The position numbers and the translations under genes are program-made. From contig JAEZHK010000004.1 in the NCBI GenBank assembly GCA_023416655.1, forward strand, positions 1 to 37,020: a DNA stretch of 37,020 bases, given 5' to 3'. Source of the DNA: Bacillota bacterium (GTDB lineage: Bacteria > Bacillota > Clostridia > Christensenellales > Aristaeellaceae). Below are positions 30,789 through 37,020 of this stretch, in pieces (the first letter of the stretch is position 1; each line of letters starts with the position of its first letter). The notes below the pieces were generated by a model that worked only from the letters and a program-made list of their open reading frames with translations, had not been told where the DNA came from and searched no databases.

Positions 30789-31859
30789 ATGGCTGATTTT
30801 TCGAAGCGTTTTCACGACTGGTTTTTCAATAAGCAGCCCGCGGGCTGCATCTCCGTGGGCGGGCAGGCCGTCATGGAAGGCGTAATGATGCAGGGCGACG
30901 GGCGCGTGGCCATCGCGGTTCGGAAGAGCGACGGGCGCATCACCTACAAGGTGCGCAAAATCACGCCGCTCTCCGAAAAATACCCCTGGATGGCCTGGCC
31001 GATCATCCGCGGCATCGTCAGCTTCATCAATTCGCTGGTGGGCGGCATGAAGATCCTGACCGAGTCCGCCGACATGGCGGGGCTGCAGTCGGAGGAGCCC
31101 TCCAAGTTTGAGAAAAAGGTCGCGCAGATTTTGCGCGTCAAGCCCGACGACGTGATGATGGGCATCGCGGTGGTGCTGGCGATCCTTCTGTCGGTTGGCC
31201 TCTTCTTCGCGCTGCCGACGTTTCTGGAGGCGCTGATCAAAAACGTCCTCCACAACAAGATGCTGGTTAACATCATCGGCGGCGTCATCCGCATGGCGCT
31301 GTTCCTTCTGTACGTGTTCCTCTGCTCCAAGCTCAAGGAGATCCGCAGGGTCTTCCAGTACCACGGCGCGGAGCACAAGTCGATCTACTGCTACGAGAGC
31401 GGCAAGGACCTGACCGTCGAAAACGCCCGCCCGTTCACCACGCTGCACCCGCGCTGCGGCACCAGCTTCCTGGTGATCGTGATGGCGATCTCGATCTTGA
31501 TCTTCCTGCTCCTGGGCAGCGACACCTCGAACCCCTTCCTCCGGCTGGGCAGTCGGCTGCTCCTTCTGCCGCTGGTCGCCGGCGTGTCCTACGAGATTTT
31601 GAAAGGCCTTGCGAAGGCCGAGGACAATTGGCTGGTGCGCGCGCTCAAGTGGCCGGGCCTGATGGTGCAGAAGATCACCACCGCCGAGCCGGACGACAAG
31701 ATGCTCGAGGTCGCCCTGGTGTCCCTCAAGGCGTCGCTGGGCTATGAGAACCCGCTGGGGGATCTGACCGGCGAGATCTACAAGCCTGAAGAGAAGGCCG
31801 CCCCAGCCGCCGCGATCAAGGAAAAGACAGGTGAAGCCGTCAGCGATGTTCGCCCGTGA
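30789..31859 (+). CDS. DUF1385 family membrane protein
   Basis: 356 aa; the ATG at 30789 follows GGGAGG. The family motif GGQAVMEGVMM (about 24-34) starts the conserved region, then PIIRGIVSFINSLVGGMKIL; hydrophobic segments lie near 117-138, 150-176, 222-243 and 250-268. The motif YHGAEHK (193-199) with conserved His/Glu and the RCGTSF motif suggest a metal site. The function is unknown, but the position between rpmE and prmC-prfA is conserved. It overlaps prmC by 29 bases with the chosen start. Confidence 0.88.
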   Translation: MADFSKRFHDWFFNKQPAGCISVGGQAVMEGVMMQGDGRVAIAVRKSDGRITYKVRKITPLSEKYPWMAWPIIRGIVSFINSLVGGMKILTESADMAGLQSEEPSKFEKKVAQILRVKPDDVMMGIAVVLAILLSVGLFFALPTFLEALIKNVLHNKMLVNIIGGVIRMALFLLYVFLCSKLKEIRRVFQYHGAEHKSIYCYESGKDLTVENARPFTTLHPRCGTSFLVIVMAISILIFLLLGSDTSNPFLRLGSRLLLLPLVAGVSYEILKGLAKAEDNWLVRALKWPGLMVQKITTAEPDDKMLEVALVSLKASLGYENPLGDLTGEIYKPEEKAAPAAAIKEKTGEAVSDVRP

Positions 31860-32667
31860 CCTTTTGAAGAGCGCCATCCGGCGTTTGACCGATTCCGGCA
31901 GTCCCGACCCGGAGGCCGACGCGATGTGGCTTCTGTCGGACGCGCTCCGCGTACACCGCGGGGCGCTTCCATTGCACCTGGAGGGTGACGTTTCGGGCGA
32001 CGCACTCGCGTGGTTCGAAGGCGCGCTGTTGCGCAGGGAAGGCGGCGAGCCGCTTCAATACGTGGAGGGTTTTGCGTATTTTTTCGGCAGGCGCTTTCTG
32101 GTAGACTCGCGGGTGCTGATCCCCCGGAGCGACACCGAAACCCTGTGTGAGGCCGCGCTTAAGCGGTTCAGGCCGGGCATGCGCGCACTCGATCTCTGCA
32201 CCGGCAGCGGCATTCTGGCCGTCACTATGGCATTGGCAGCGCCTGGCGCTTCTGTCACAGGCGCGGACATCAGCCCGGACGCGCTCGAGGTTGCGCGGGA
32301 GAACGCGCATCTTCTCGGCGCGGCGGTGGAATGGGTGCAGGGCGACCTCTTCGGGGCCGTGTCGGGCTCGTTTGACCTGATTGCCTGCAATCCGCCCTAC
32401 CTGACGCGCTCCGACATGCAGTGCCTGCAGCCGGAGGTGGCCCGGGAGCCAGGCCTCGCGCTCTACGGCGGACAGGACGGCCTCGACTTCTACCGGCGCA
32501 TCGCTTCGGAACTCCCCCAAAGGCTGAGCCCCGGCGGCTTCGCGCTCTTCGAGGTGGGCATGGGGCAGGCGGCGGACGTGGCGGAAATGCTAACATCCTT
32601 CGGAAGAATTCAAATCATTAAGGACATTTGCGGCGCGGACCGCGTCGTATCGCTGGAAAGGGTGTAA
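31831..32667 (+). CDS. prmC: Peptide chain release factor glutamine methyltransferase
   Basis: 278 aa from a GTG at 31831 (AAGGA seven bases upstream); an ATG at 31846 is an alternative start. PrmC methylates the glutamine of the GGQ motif of release factors. Motif I is LDLCTGSGILAVTMAL and the catalytic NPPY is at 187-190 (ACNPPYLTRSDM). The N-terminal helical domain binds the release factor. Its target gene prfA follows three bases downstream, the conserved arrangement. Confidence 0.94.
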   Translation: MKPSAMFARDLLKSAIRRLTDSGSPDPEADAMWLLSDALRVHRGALPLHLEGDVSGDALAWFEGALLRREGGEPLQYVEGFAYFFGRRFLVDSRVLIPRSDTETLCEAALKRFRPGMRALDLCTGSGILAVTMALAAPGASVTGADISPDALEVARENAHLLGAAVEWVQGDLFGAVSGSFDLIACNPPYLTRSDMQCLQPEVAREPGLALYGGQDGLDFYRRIASELPQRLSPGGFALFEVGMGQAADVAEMLTSFGRIQIIKDICGADRVVSLERV

Positions 32668-32670
32668 CGC

Positions 32671-33753
32671 TTGGAGAACGAACGGGAGCGCATACTCCGC
32701 AGGCTTGAGGCGGTGGAAGGCCGCTTCGAGGAGCTGTCCATCCGCATCACGCTGCCGGAGGTGATCCAGGACGCGGCGCTTTTGCAGAAGCTGATGCGGG
32801 ATCACAACGAGCTGAGCGACCTTGCGCAGTTTGCGTCGGACTTTCGCAAAAAGTGCGAGGAGCTGGAGGGCGCGCGCGCGATGTTGGCGGACCCGGACCT
32901 TCGCGCGATGGCCCAGGAGGAACTGGAGACGCTGGAGCCGGAGCTTGAAAAATGGACGCAGGAGGCCCGGCTGCGCCTTTTGCCCAAGGACCCGGACGAT
33001 TACCGCAACGCCATCCTCGAGGTCCGCGCGGGCGCGGGCGGCGACGAGGCGGGGCTTTTCGGCGCGCAGCTATTGCGCATGTACACCCACTACGCCGAGG
33101 GCCGGGGCTGGAAGGTGGAACTGACCGAAGGCGGTCTCAACGAGCTGGGCGGGCTCAAAGAGGCGGTCATCATGATTCAGGGCAGGAACGTGTTCAGCCG
33201 CCTCAAGTACGAAAGCGGTGTGCACCGGGTGCAGCGCGTGCCGGTGACCGAGTCCAGCGGGCGCATCCACACCTCTACGGCCACCGTGGCGGTGCTGCCG
33301 GAGGCGGAGGAGGTCGAGGTTTCGATCAACCCCGCCGACCTTCGCATCGACACCTACCGCGCCTCGGGCGCTGGCGGCCAGCACGTCAACCGCACCGACT
33401 CCGCCGTGCGCATCACCCATATGCCCACGGGCCTCGTCGTCACCTCGCAGGACCAGCGCTCGCAGATCCAGAACAAGGAGCGCGCCATGCAGGTGCTGCG
33501 CGCCCGGCTCTACGAATTGCAGCGGGAACAGGCACTGAATAGCTACGCGGGCGCGCGCAAAAGCCAGATCGGCACGGGCGACCGCTCCGAGCGTATCCGC
33601 ACCTACAACTTCCCGCAGGGCCGCGTGACCGACCACCGCATCGGCCTGACCCTTTACCGCATCGACGCCGTGATGAACGGCGATCTGGACGAGGTCATCG
33701 ACGCGCTGACACTGGTGGAACAGACGGAGCTTTTGAAGGAGCAAGACGCATGA
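32671..33753 (+). CDS. prfA: Peptide chain release factor 1
   Basis: 360 aa from a TTG at 32671. RF1 ends translation at UAA and UAG. The GGQ motif that triggers peptide release is at 235-237 (SGAGGQHVNRTDSAVR). The PxT-type anticodon-like region lies in RVPVTESSGRIHTS (about 190-203), where PVT is the recognised tripeptide. Part of the prmC-prfA unit. Its stop overlaps the start of the next small ORF as ATGA. Confidence 0.97.
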   Translation: MENERERILRRLEAVEGRFEELSIRITLPEVIQDAALLQKLMRDHNELSDLAQFASDFRKKCEELEGARAMLADPDLRAMAQEELETLEPELEKWTQEARLRLLPKDPDDYRNAILEVRAGAGGDEAGLFGAQLLRMYTHYAEGRGWKVELTEGGLNELGGLKEAVIMIQGRNVFSRLKYESGVHRVQRVPVTESSGRIHTSTATVAVLPEAEEVEVSINPADLRIDTYRASGAGGQHVNRTDSAVRITHMPTGLVVTSQDQRSQIQNKERAMQVLRARLYELQREQALNSYAGARKSQIGTGDRSERIRTYNFPQGRVTDHRIGLTLYRIDAVMNGDLDEVIDALTLVEQTELLKEQDA

Positions 33754-33995
33754 GCCGCACAATCGCAACCGAATGCCTCCGGGTGGCCTGGAGAATCGGA
33801 ACCCTGGAGGGTTCCGCCATTCGCTCGGACTTTGTCGGTGCAAATGGATTCCGGCAAAGGGAGAGCCTGCCCGCCCGGCTCGGGATCAAATCCTCCAGCC
33901 GGACTGCGCCCGGAATGCCCGAAAAAATTCGTCCGGCCTCGTCCCCTTCGCAATCGCCCAAGGCCGTAATCGGAAGCGATTGCTTTGACGCATGA
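33750..33995 (+). CDS. Doubtful 81-codon ORF made of hairpin sequence between prfA and tsaC
   Basis: An ATG in the prfA stop (ATGA) and a stop in the tsaC start (ATGA) delimit an 81-codon frame without recognisable domains. Nearly all of it is inverted repeats: CGGAACCC (33797-33804) / GGGTTCCG (33809-33816), GAGCC/GGCTC (33863-33881), GCCGGAC (33898-33904) / GTCCGGC (33931-33937) and GCAATCGC (33950-33957) / GCGATTGC (33976-33983). The composition is unlike the neighbouring genes. It is most likely an inserted hairpin element that kept the reading frame open, so that tsaC remains coupled to prfA. A translated peptide cannot be ruled out. Confidence 0.3.
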   Translation: MSRTIATECLRVAWRIGTLEGSAIRSDFVGANGFRQRESLPARLGIKSSSRTAPGMPEKIRPASSPSQSPKAVIGSDCFDA

Positions 33996-35023
33996 AGACC
34001 CTTGTCGCGTCCTGCGACCCTGAATCCATCGAGCGGGCGGCGGGCCTGATCCGCGCGGGCGCGCTCGTGGCGTTCCCGACGGAGACGGTCTATGGTTTGG
34101 GCGCAAACGGGCTGGACAGTCAGGCGGTTCACCGCATCTTCGAAGCCAAGGGCCGCCCGGCGGACAACCCGCTGATCCTGCACGTGTCGCGGCTGGACGA
34201 CGTCCTGCCGCTCATCAGCGGCCCGCTGCCGGACAATGCGCGTTTGCTCGCGGACGCGTTTTGGCCGGGGCCGCTGACCATGGTGCTGCCCAAATCCGCG
34301 CTGGTGCCGGACGCCGTGTCGGCGGGCCTGGACACCGTGGCGGTGCGCATGCCGTCGCACCCCGCAGCGATGAAGCTGATCGAAAAGGCGGGCGTGCCGG
34401 TGGCCGCGCCCAGCGCCAACCGCTCCGGGCGGCCAAGCCCTACGCGGGCGGAACACGTCCTCGAGGACATGGACGGCCGCATCGACATGGTGCTGGACGG
34501 CGGGCCTTGCCAGGTGGGGCTGGAATCCACCGTCGTGGATATGACCGGCGAGACGCCCAGGATCCTGCGCCCCGGCGGCGTGACGCCTGAGATGATCGAA
34601 CAGGCCCTCGGCGCCGTGCGGGTGGACGAGAGTGCGATGCGGCCCCTCCGAGAGGGCGAAACCGCGCGCTCGCCCGGCATGAAGTACCGGCATTACGCGC
34701 CCAACGGGCGGCTTACCATCGTGCGGGGCGGGAAAGATGAAGTGGCCCGCGCGATCGCGGAATTGTACGACGGGGCGGTAACCCGAGGCGAGAAATGCGC
34801 CATCCTCGCGTCTTCTGCGGAGCGGTACGGCGCGCGCCGCGCGCGCCCGCTGGGCGAGACGCCGGAAGCGGCCGCCGCCGCGCTCTTCCAGGCACTTCGC
34901 GAGATGGACGGGGATGGGATCGAGCGGATCTTCGCGGAGGCGGTGGATACGGCGGGCGTGGGCCTCGCGGTCATGAACCGCCTGGGCAGGGCGGCGGCGT
35001 TTGACATCCTGGATGTGCGTTGA
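33992..35023 (+). CDS. tsaC: L-threonylcarbamoyladenylate synthase (Sua5/TsaC)
   Basis: 343 aa, the Sua5 long form: a YrdC domain (1-200) and a C-terminal Sua5 domain. It makes threonylcarbamoyl-AMP from threonine, bicarbonate and ATP, the first step of t6A37 synthesis. Motifs are PTETVYGLGANG (about 30-41), KGRPADNPL (about 53-61), and PSANRSGRPSPT. The C-terminal part begins at SPGMKYRHYAP (about 228-238). The position after prfA is conserved in Firmicutes. The hairpin of repeat copy 5 overlaps its stop codon. Confidence 0.94.
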   Translation: MKTLVASCDPESIERAAGLIRAGALVAFPTETVYGLGANGLDSQAVHRIFEAKGRPADNPLILHVSRLDDVLPLISGPLPDNARLLADAFWPGPLTMVLPKSALVPDAVSAGLDTVAVRMPSHPAAMKLIEKAGVPVAAPSANRSGRPSPTRAEHVLEDMDGRIDMVLDGGPCQVGLESTVVDMTGETPRILRPGGVTPEMIEQALGAVRVDESAMRPLREGETARSPGMKYRHYAPNGRLTIVRGGKDEVARAIAELYDGAVTRGEKCAILASSAERYGARRARPLGETPEAAAAALFQALREMDGDGIERIFAEAVDTAGVGLAVMNRLGRAAAFDILDVR

Positions 35024-35181
35024 AAATCCGCCGGGCGGCTTTTCAACGCATAAGAAGTGGACTGCGCGAGCCTGAAATTCTCTGGAATTTTCGGGCGGCT
35101 CACTGACTTAAGGTACTGTTTCCTCCACCAGTGTTCGCACTGATTTCGGAAACCGATTCCCGGCGCGCGGGTCGCCGGGAA
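35017..35181 (+). repeat. Multi-hairpin intergenic element, copy 5
   Basis: The A stem GCGTTGAAAATCCGCC (35017-35032) / 35034-35049 includes the TGA stop of tsaC. B: GAGCC (35068-35072) / GGCTC (35097-35101) with inner GAAATTC-TCTG-GAATTTT, replacing the AACACC...TTTCC of other copies. C: GTTTCC (35118-35123) / GGAAAC (35148-35153) around CAGTG-TTCG-CACTG. D: TTCCCGGCG (35157-35165) / CGCCGGGAA (35173-35181). Confidence 0.85.
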
Positions 35182-35239
35182 CGATTGGAAGGTGCGACGA
35201 GGTTTTTAGTTAGTCTGATCCTGGGGGTGTGAGGGGAAA

Positions 35240-35689
35240 ATGCGCGTATTGTTTGTGTGCGCGGGCAACACCTGCAGAAGCCCCATGGCCGAGGCGCTCT
35301 TAAAGCGCGCGCTGAAGGCAAGGGGGCGGGAGGACATTGCAGTGGAGTCCGCGGGGCTTTCGGCGACGGCGGGCGCGCCCGCCAGTTGGAACGCCTGCCT
35401 CGCAATGAAGGAGCTGGGCATTTCGCTCAACCTGCACCGGGCGCGGCCCATGGTAGACGCGGACCCAACCGGCGCGCTGATCCTGACCATGACGCGGGCG
35501 CAGGCGGACTACTTGAAAATCGTGTTCCCCGGCGGCCGCGTGGAGACGCTGCGCGGCTACGCAGGACTGCTTGGCGACATCGACGACCCCTACGGCGGGC
35601 CGCCGGAGGTCTACATCAAGACCGCGCTTAGGATTGCGGAGGCGGTGGAGGCCGCCGCGGACAAAATCATTCGGGAGGCGACACCATGA
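35240..35689 (+). CDS. ywlE: Low-molecular-weight protein phosphatase, YwlE-like
   Basis: 149 aa. The P-loop CAGNTCRS (Cys7 to Ser14) carries the nucleophile Cys7 and Arg13, and IDDPYGG near residue 114 supplies the general-acid Asp. Thr11 in the P-loop is the residue that gives B. subtilis YwlE its preference for phosphoarginine over phosphotyrosine, so a protein-arginine phosphatase is the likely activity. The neighbourhood (prmC-prfA-tsaC-ywlE) matches that of B. subtilis. No McsB kinase is visible here. The ATG follows GTGAGGGG. It overlaps the next gene by four bases. Confidence 0.85.
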   Translation: MRVLFVCAGNTCRSPMAEALLKRALKARGREDIAVESAGLSATAGAPASWNACLAMKELGISLNLHRARPMVDADPTGALILTMTRAQADYLKIVFPGGRVETLRGYAGLLGDIDDPYGGPPEVYIKTALRIAEAVEAAADKIIREATP

Positions 35690-35937
35690 CGTACAAAACC
35701 AAGGGCACCTGTTCGAGGTCCATCGAATTTGACGTGGAGGACGGCGTTCTGCAGAACGTGCGGTTCAAAGATGGGTGCGACGGCAACCTGCAGGGCATCT
35801 CCAACCTCGTCAAAGGCATGAAAATCGAGGATGTGATCGAGAGGCTTCGCGGCATCGACTGCGACGGCAAGGGCACTTCCTGCCCCGATCAGCTCTCCAA
35901 GGCGCTGGAAGCCTTTTCCTCGGGGAAACTTCATTAA
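35686..35937 (+). CDS. TSCPD domain-containing protein
   Basis: 83 aa; the ATG overlaps the ywlE stop as ATGA. It is a short TSCPD-domain protein: the C-terminal motif KGTSCPDQLSKALEAF gives the family its name, with cysteines at 9, 31, 60 and 67. The same domain closes many class II ribonucleotide reductases; stand-alone versions are of unknown function and may bind metal. It is co-transcribed with the phosphatase and is followed by a terminator. Confidence 0.88.
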   Translation: MTYKTKGTCSRSIEFDVEDGVLQNVRFKDGCDGNLQGISNLVKGMKIEDVIERLRGIDCDGKGTSCPDQLSKALEAFSSGKLH

Positions 35938-35995
35938 CAATCACATTTCTTACTTTACGGAATTCGTATAGGCCACATACTGCCAGTCCATTTCG

Positions 35996-36034
35996 GGCCT
36001 CCGGTCAGCTCGCCAGAGAGCCGGAGGCCTTTTC
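35996..36034 (+). terminator. Terminator after the TSCPD gene
   Basis: GGCCTCCGG (35996-36004) and CCGGAGGCC (36021-36029), with TTTT after. The loop includes CTC-GCCA-GAG. Confidence 0.85.
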
Positions 36035-36131
36035 GGCGTGGAAGCAAGAATGAAGCGCAAATTCCTGGTTCAGCCCCGCAGGCAGTGCGGTTGAACGAAT
36101 CATCTTTCGCCATGTATCGCAAAAATTATGA

Positions 36132-36160
36132 TTTACATTTGTTGACAATAATCGTATAAT
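36132..36160 (+). promoter_or_regulatory. Promoter of the BIG_2 protein gene
   Basis: TTTACA (36132-36137), 17-bp spacer, TATAAT (36155-36160). A nearby TTGACA at 36142 is too close to that -10 box. The AT-rich 36100-36250 region stands out from the GC-rich surroundings; leader about 85 nt. Confidence 0.65.
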
Positions 36161-36250
36161 ATACTTAACGGATTGTGTATCTGGTATTTTACGCGTTTGC
36201 CGGAGATTGTTGTTTGGTTGTGCATGATCAATGATGGATGAGGTGTTGGA

Positions 36251-37020
36251 ATGAATCGCAGGTTCATGAAGGTTCTGGCGAATTTGCTGATCTTCGTGTT
36301 GACGGCAGTCCTGCTGGTCGGGATGACGGCGGCGGGGGAAAGCGCCGAAAGCGGCGCAGAGGTCCGGCCCGGCCTGGTCGTGCGGCCTACGCCGATGGGA
36401 GAACTGGCCGCGCTTCGGAAGGCGACGGGACCGATCAAGTCCATTTCCGCGCCAACCAGCGCGTCTCCGGAGCAATTCGCTACCTTTACAATCAAGGTAA
36501 AAGTGAGCCCCGCCACCGCGGCGGCGCTGGCGGATTTGAGATACCTCTACGACGATACGAAACTGACCTTTCTGTCCAGTACGAGCGTCCCATCCAAAAG
36601 CTATCATACCGTCAGCCTGAACTTTCAGGTCATCGGTGTGCCCGGCAGGGCGGACATCCGCTTCTACTCCGCCACAAGGACTTCCGTCAAGGACATCACA
36701 AAGGTGACGATCAAGCCGGTGGCGGTCAGATCGGTTTCATTGGATGCAACTTCTGTGATGATGGTGGTGGGCGAACAAAGGCAGATCAGTGCCACGGTAC
36801 TGCCGGAAAACGCCGCCAACCGGAATGTGAAATGGAGTTCCAGCAACAGCGGCATTGCGAAGGTCTCCTCCAGCGGGTTGGTCACCGCCCGGAAAGCGGG
36901 GAAGGCTACGATCACCGTGACCACTTACAGTGGGGGCAAAAAGAAGAGCTGCAAGATACAGGTCGTCAAGCCGACGCCGACGCCCAAGCCGACGCCGACG
37001 CCCAAGCCGACGCCGACGCC
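36251..37020 (+). CDS. Secreted protein with Ig-like BIG_2 domain, cut by window edge
   Basis: 256 codons open to the window end. A signal peptide MNRRFMKVLANLLIFVLTAV-LLVG (1-25, probable cleavage near TAA-GES) leads to a region of unknown fold (30-150) and a BIG_2 bacterial Ig-like domain (about 160-240: VSLDATSVMMVVGEQRQISA with VLPENA, VKWSSSNSGIAKVSSSGLVT and GKATITV). It ends in KPTPTP repeats, encoded by 18-bp direct repeats from 36970. Such proteins are exposed on the surface and bind carbohydrate or other proteins; here the C-terminal part is missing. The ATG is preceded by GAGGTG at four bases. Confidence 0.85.
   Translation, partial: MNRRFMKVLANLLIFVLTAVLLVGMTAAGESAESGAEVRPGLVVRPTPMGELAALRKATGPIKSISAPTSASPEQFATFTIKVKVSPATAAALADLRYLYDDTKLTFLSSTSVPSKSYHTVSLNFQVIGVPGRADIRFYSATRTSVKDITKVTIKPVAVRSVSLDATSVMMVVGEQRQISATVLPENAANRNVKWSSSNSGIAKVSSSGLVTARKAGKATITVTTYSGGKKKSCKIQVVKPTPTPKPTPTPKPTPT
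36970..37020 (+). repeat. 18-bp tandem repeats encoding KPTPTP
   Basis: CCGACGCCGACGCCCAAG repeats with an 18-bp period and runs into the window end, so its total number is unknown. It encodes a Pro/Thr linker often used as a wall-spanning spacer. Confidence 0.85.

Noticed and set aside
4843..35181. CRISPR array or simple terminators as explanation of the repeats
   Set aside because: Copies are dispersed, about 170 bp, and not separated by spacers; most lack U-tracts and one is inverted.

Overview
The window looks like the chromosome of a GC-rich, fermentative, endospore-forming member of the Firmicutes (class Clostridia; a Christensenellales-like lineage is my guess). Supporting signs are an AdhE-type aldehyde dehydrogenase next to a D-lactate dehydrogenase, an alpha/beta small acid-soluble spore protein, a T-box leader on metG, strong AGGAGG ribosome binding sites with frequent GTG/TTG starts, and the conserved rpmE-DUF1385-prmC-prfA-tsaC-ywlE order. 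There are no rRNA, tRNA, CRISPR, phage or insertion-sequence genes. Nearly everything is housekeeping.

Layout. 1-1800: adhE (minus strand, cut by the window edge) and ldhA, divergent; adhE has a consensus promoter with a perfect dyad at its start site. 2074-4838: DUF1576 membrane protein (minus), DUF624 membrane protein and a 54-codon spore protein gene. 5083-9236: methyltransferase-hslO, then a TPR protein overlapping a helical-repeat protein. 9492-12416: a zinc-ribbon/charged-repeat/membrane/TPR protein, a secreted protein and a DUF2691-like protein. 12440-15458: tmcAL (minus), then tdk, a GNAT gene, two 32-residue queH-like mini-ORFs and full-length queH. 15533-19382: a hairpin leader before a DUF2798 membrane protein, then T-box-metG-tatD. 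19706-23763: PHP protein, two GNATs, prmA, rsmE. 24000-27089: mtaB, HIT protein, rpsU, a TRM11-like methylase. 27205-31859: rho with a very long low-complexity insert, rpmE, DUF1385. 31831-35937: prmC-prfA-(hairpin-rich 81-codon ORF)-tsaC, then a low-molecular-weight phosphatase and a TSCPD protein. 36251-end: start of a secreted Ig-like (BIG_2) protein.

How the genes relate. Translation and tRNA function dominate: tmcAL, queH, mtaB, tsaC and a TRM11-like methylase act on tRNA; metG, prmA, rsmE, prmC, prfA, rpsU and rpmE act on charging, ribosome or release factor. Coupled junctions of the ATGA or GTGA type are common.

The least explained material is non-coding. (1) A family of 160-200 bp elements made of successive hairpins occurs at seven intergenic sites, usually with the first hairpin a few bases after, or over, a stop codon; stems vary in sequence but keep pairing. 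(2) Three exact 95-bp tandem units carry the start of queH, giving two coupled Cys-rich mini-ORFs whose differences are mostly synonymous. (3) A 118-nt inverted repeat fills the predicted 5' leader of the DUF2798 gene. (4) A hairpin-rich insert between prfA and tsaC keeps both stop/start overlaps. These are the best candidates for something undescribed.
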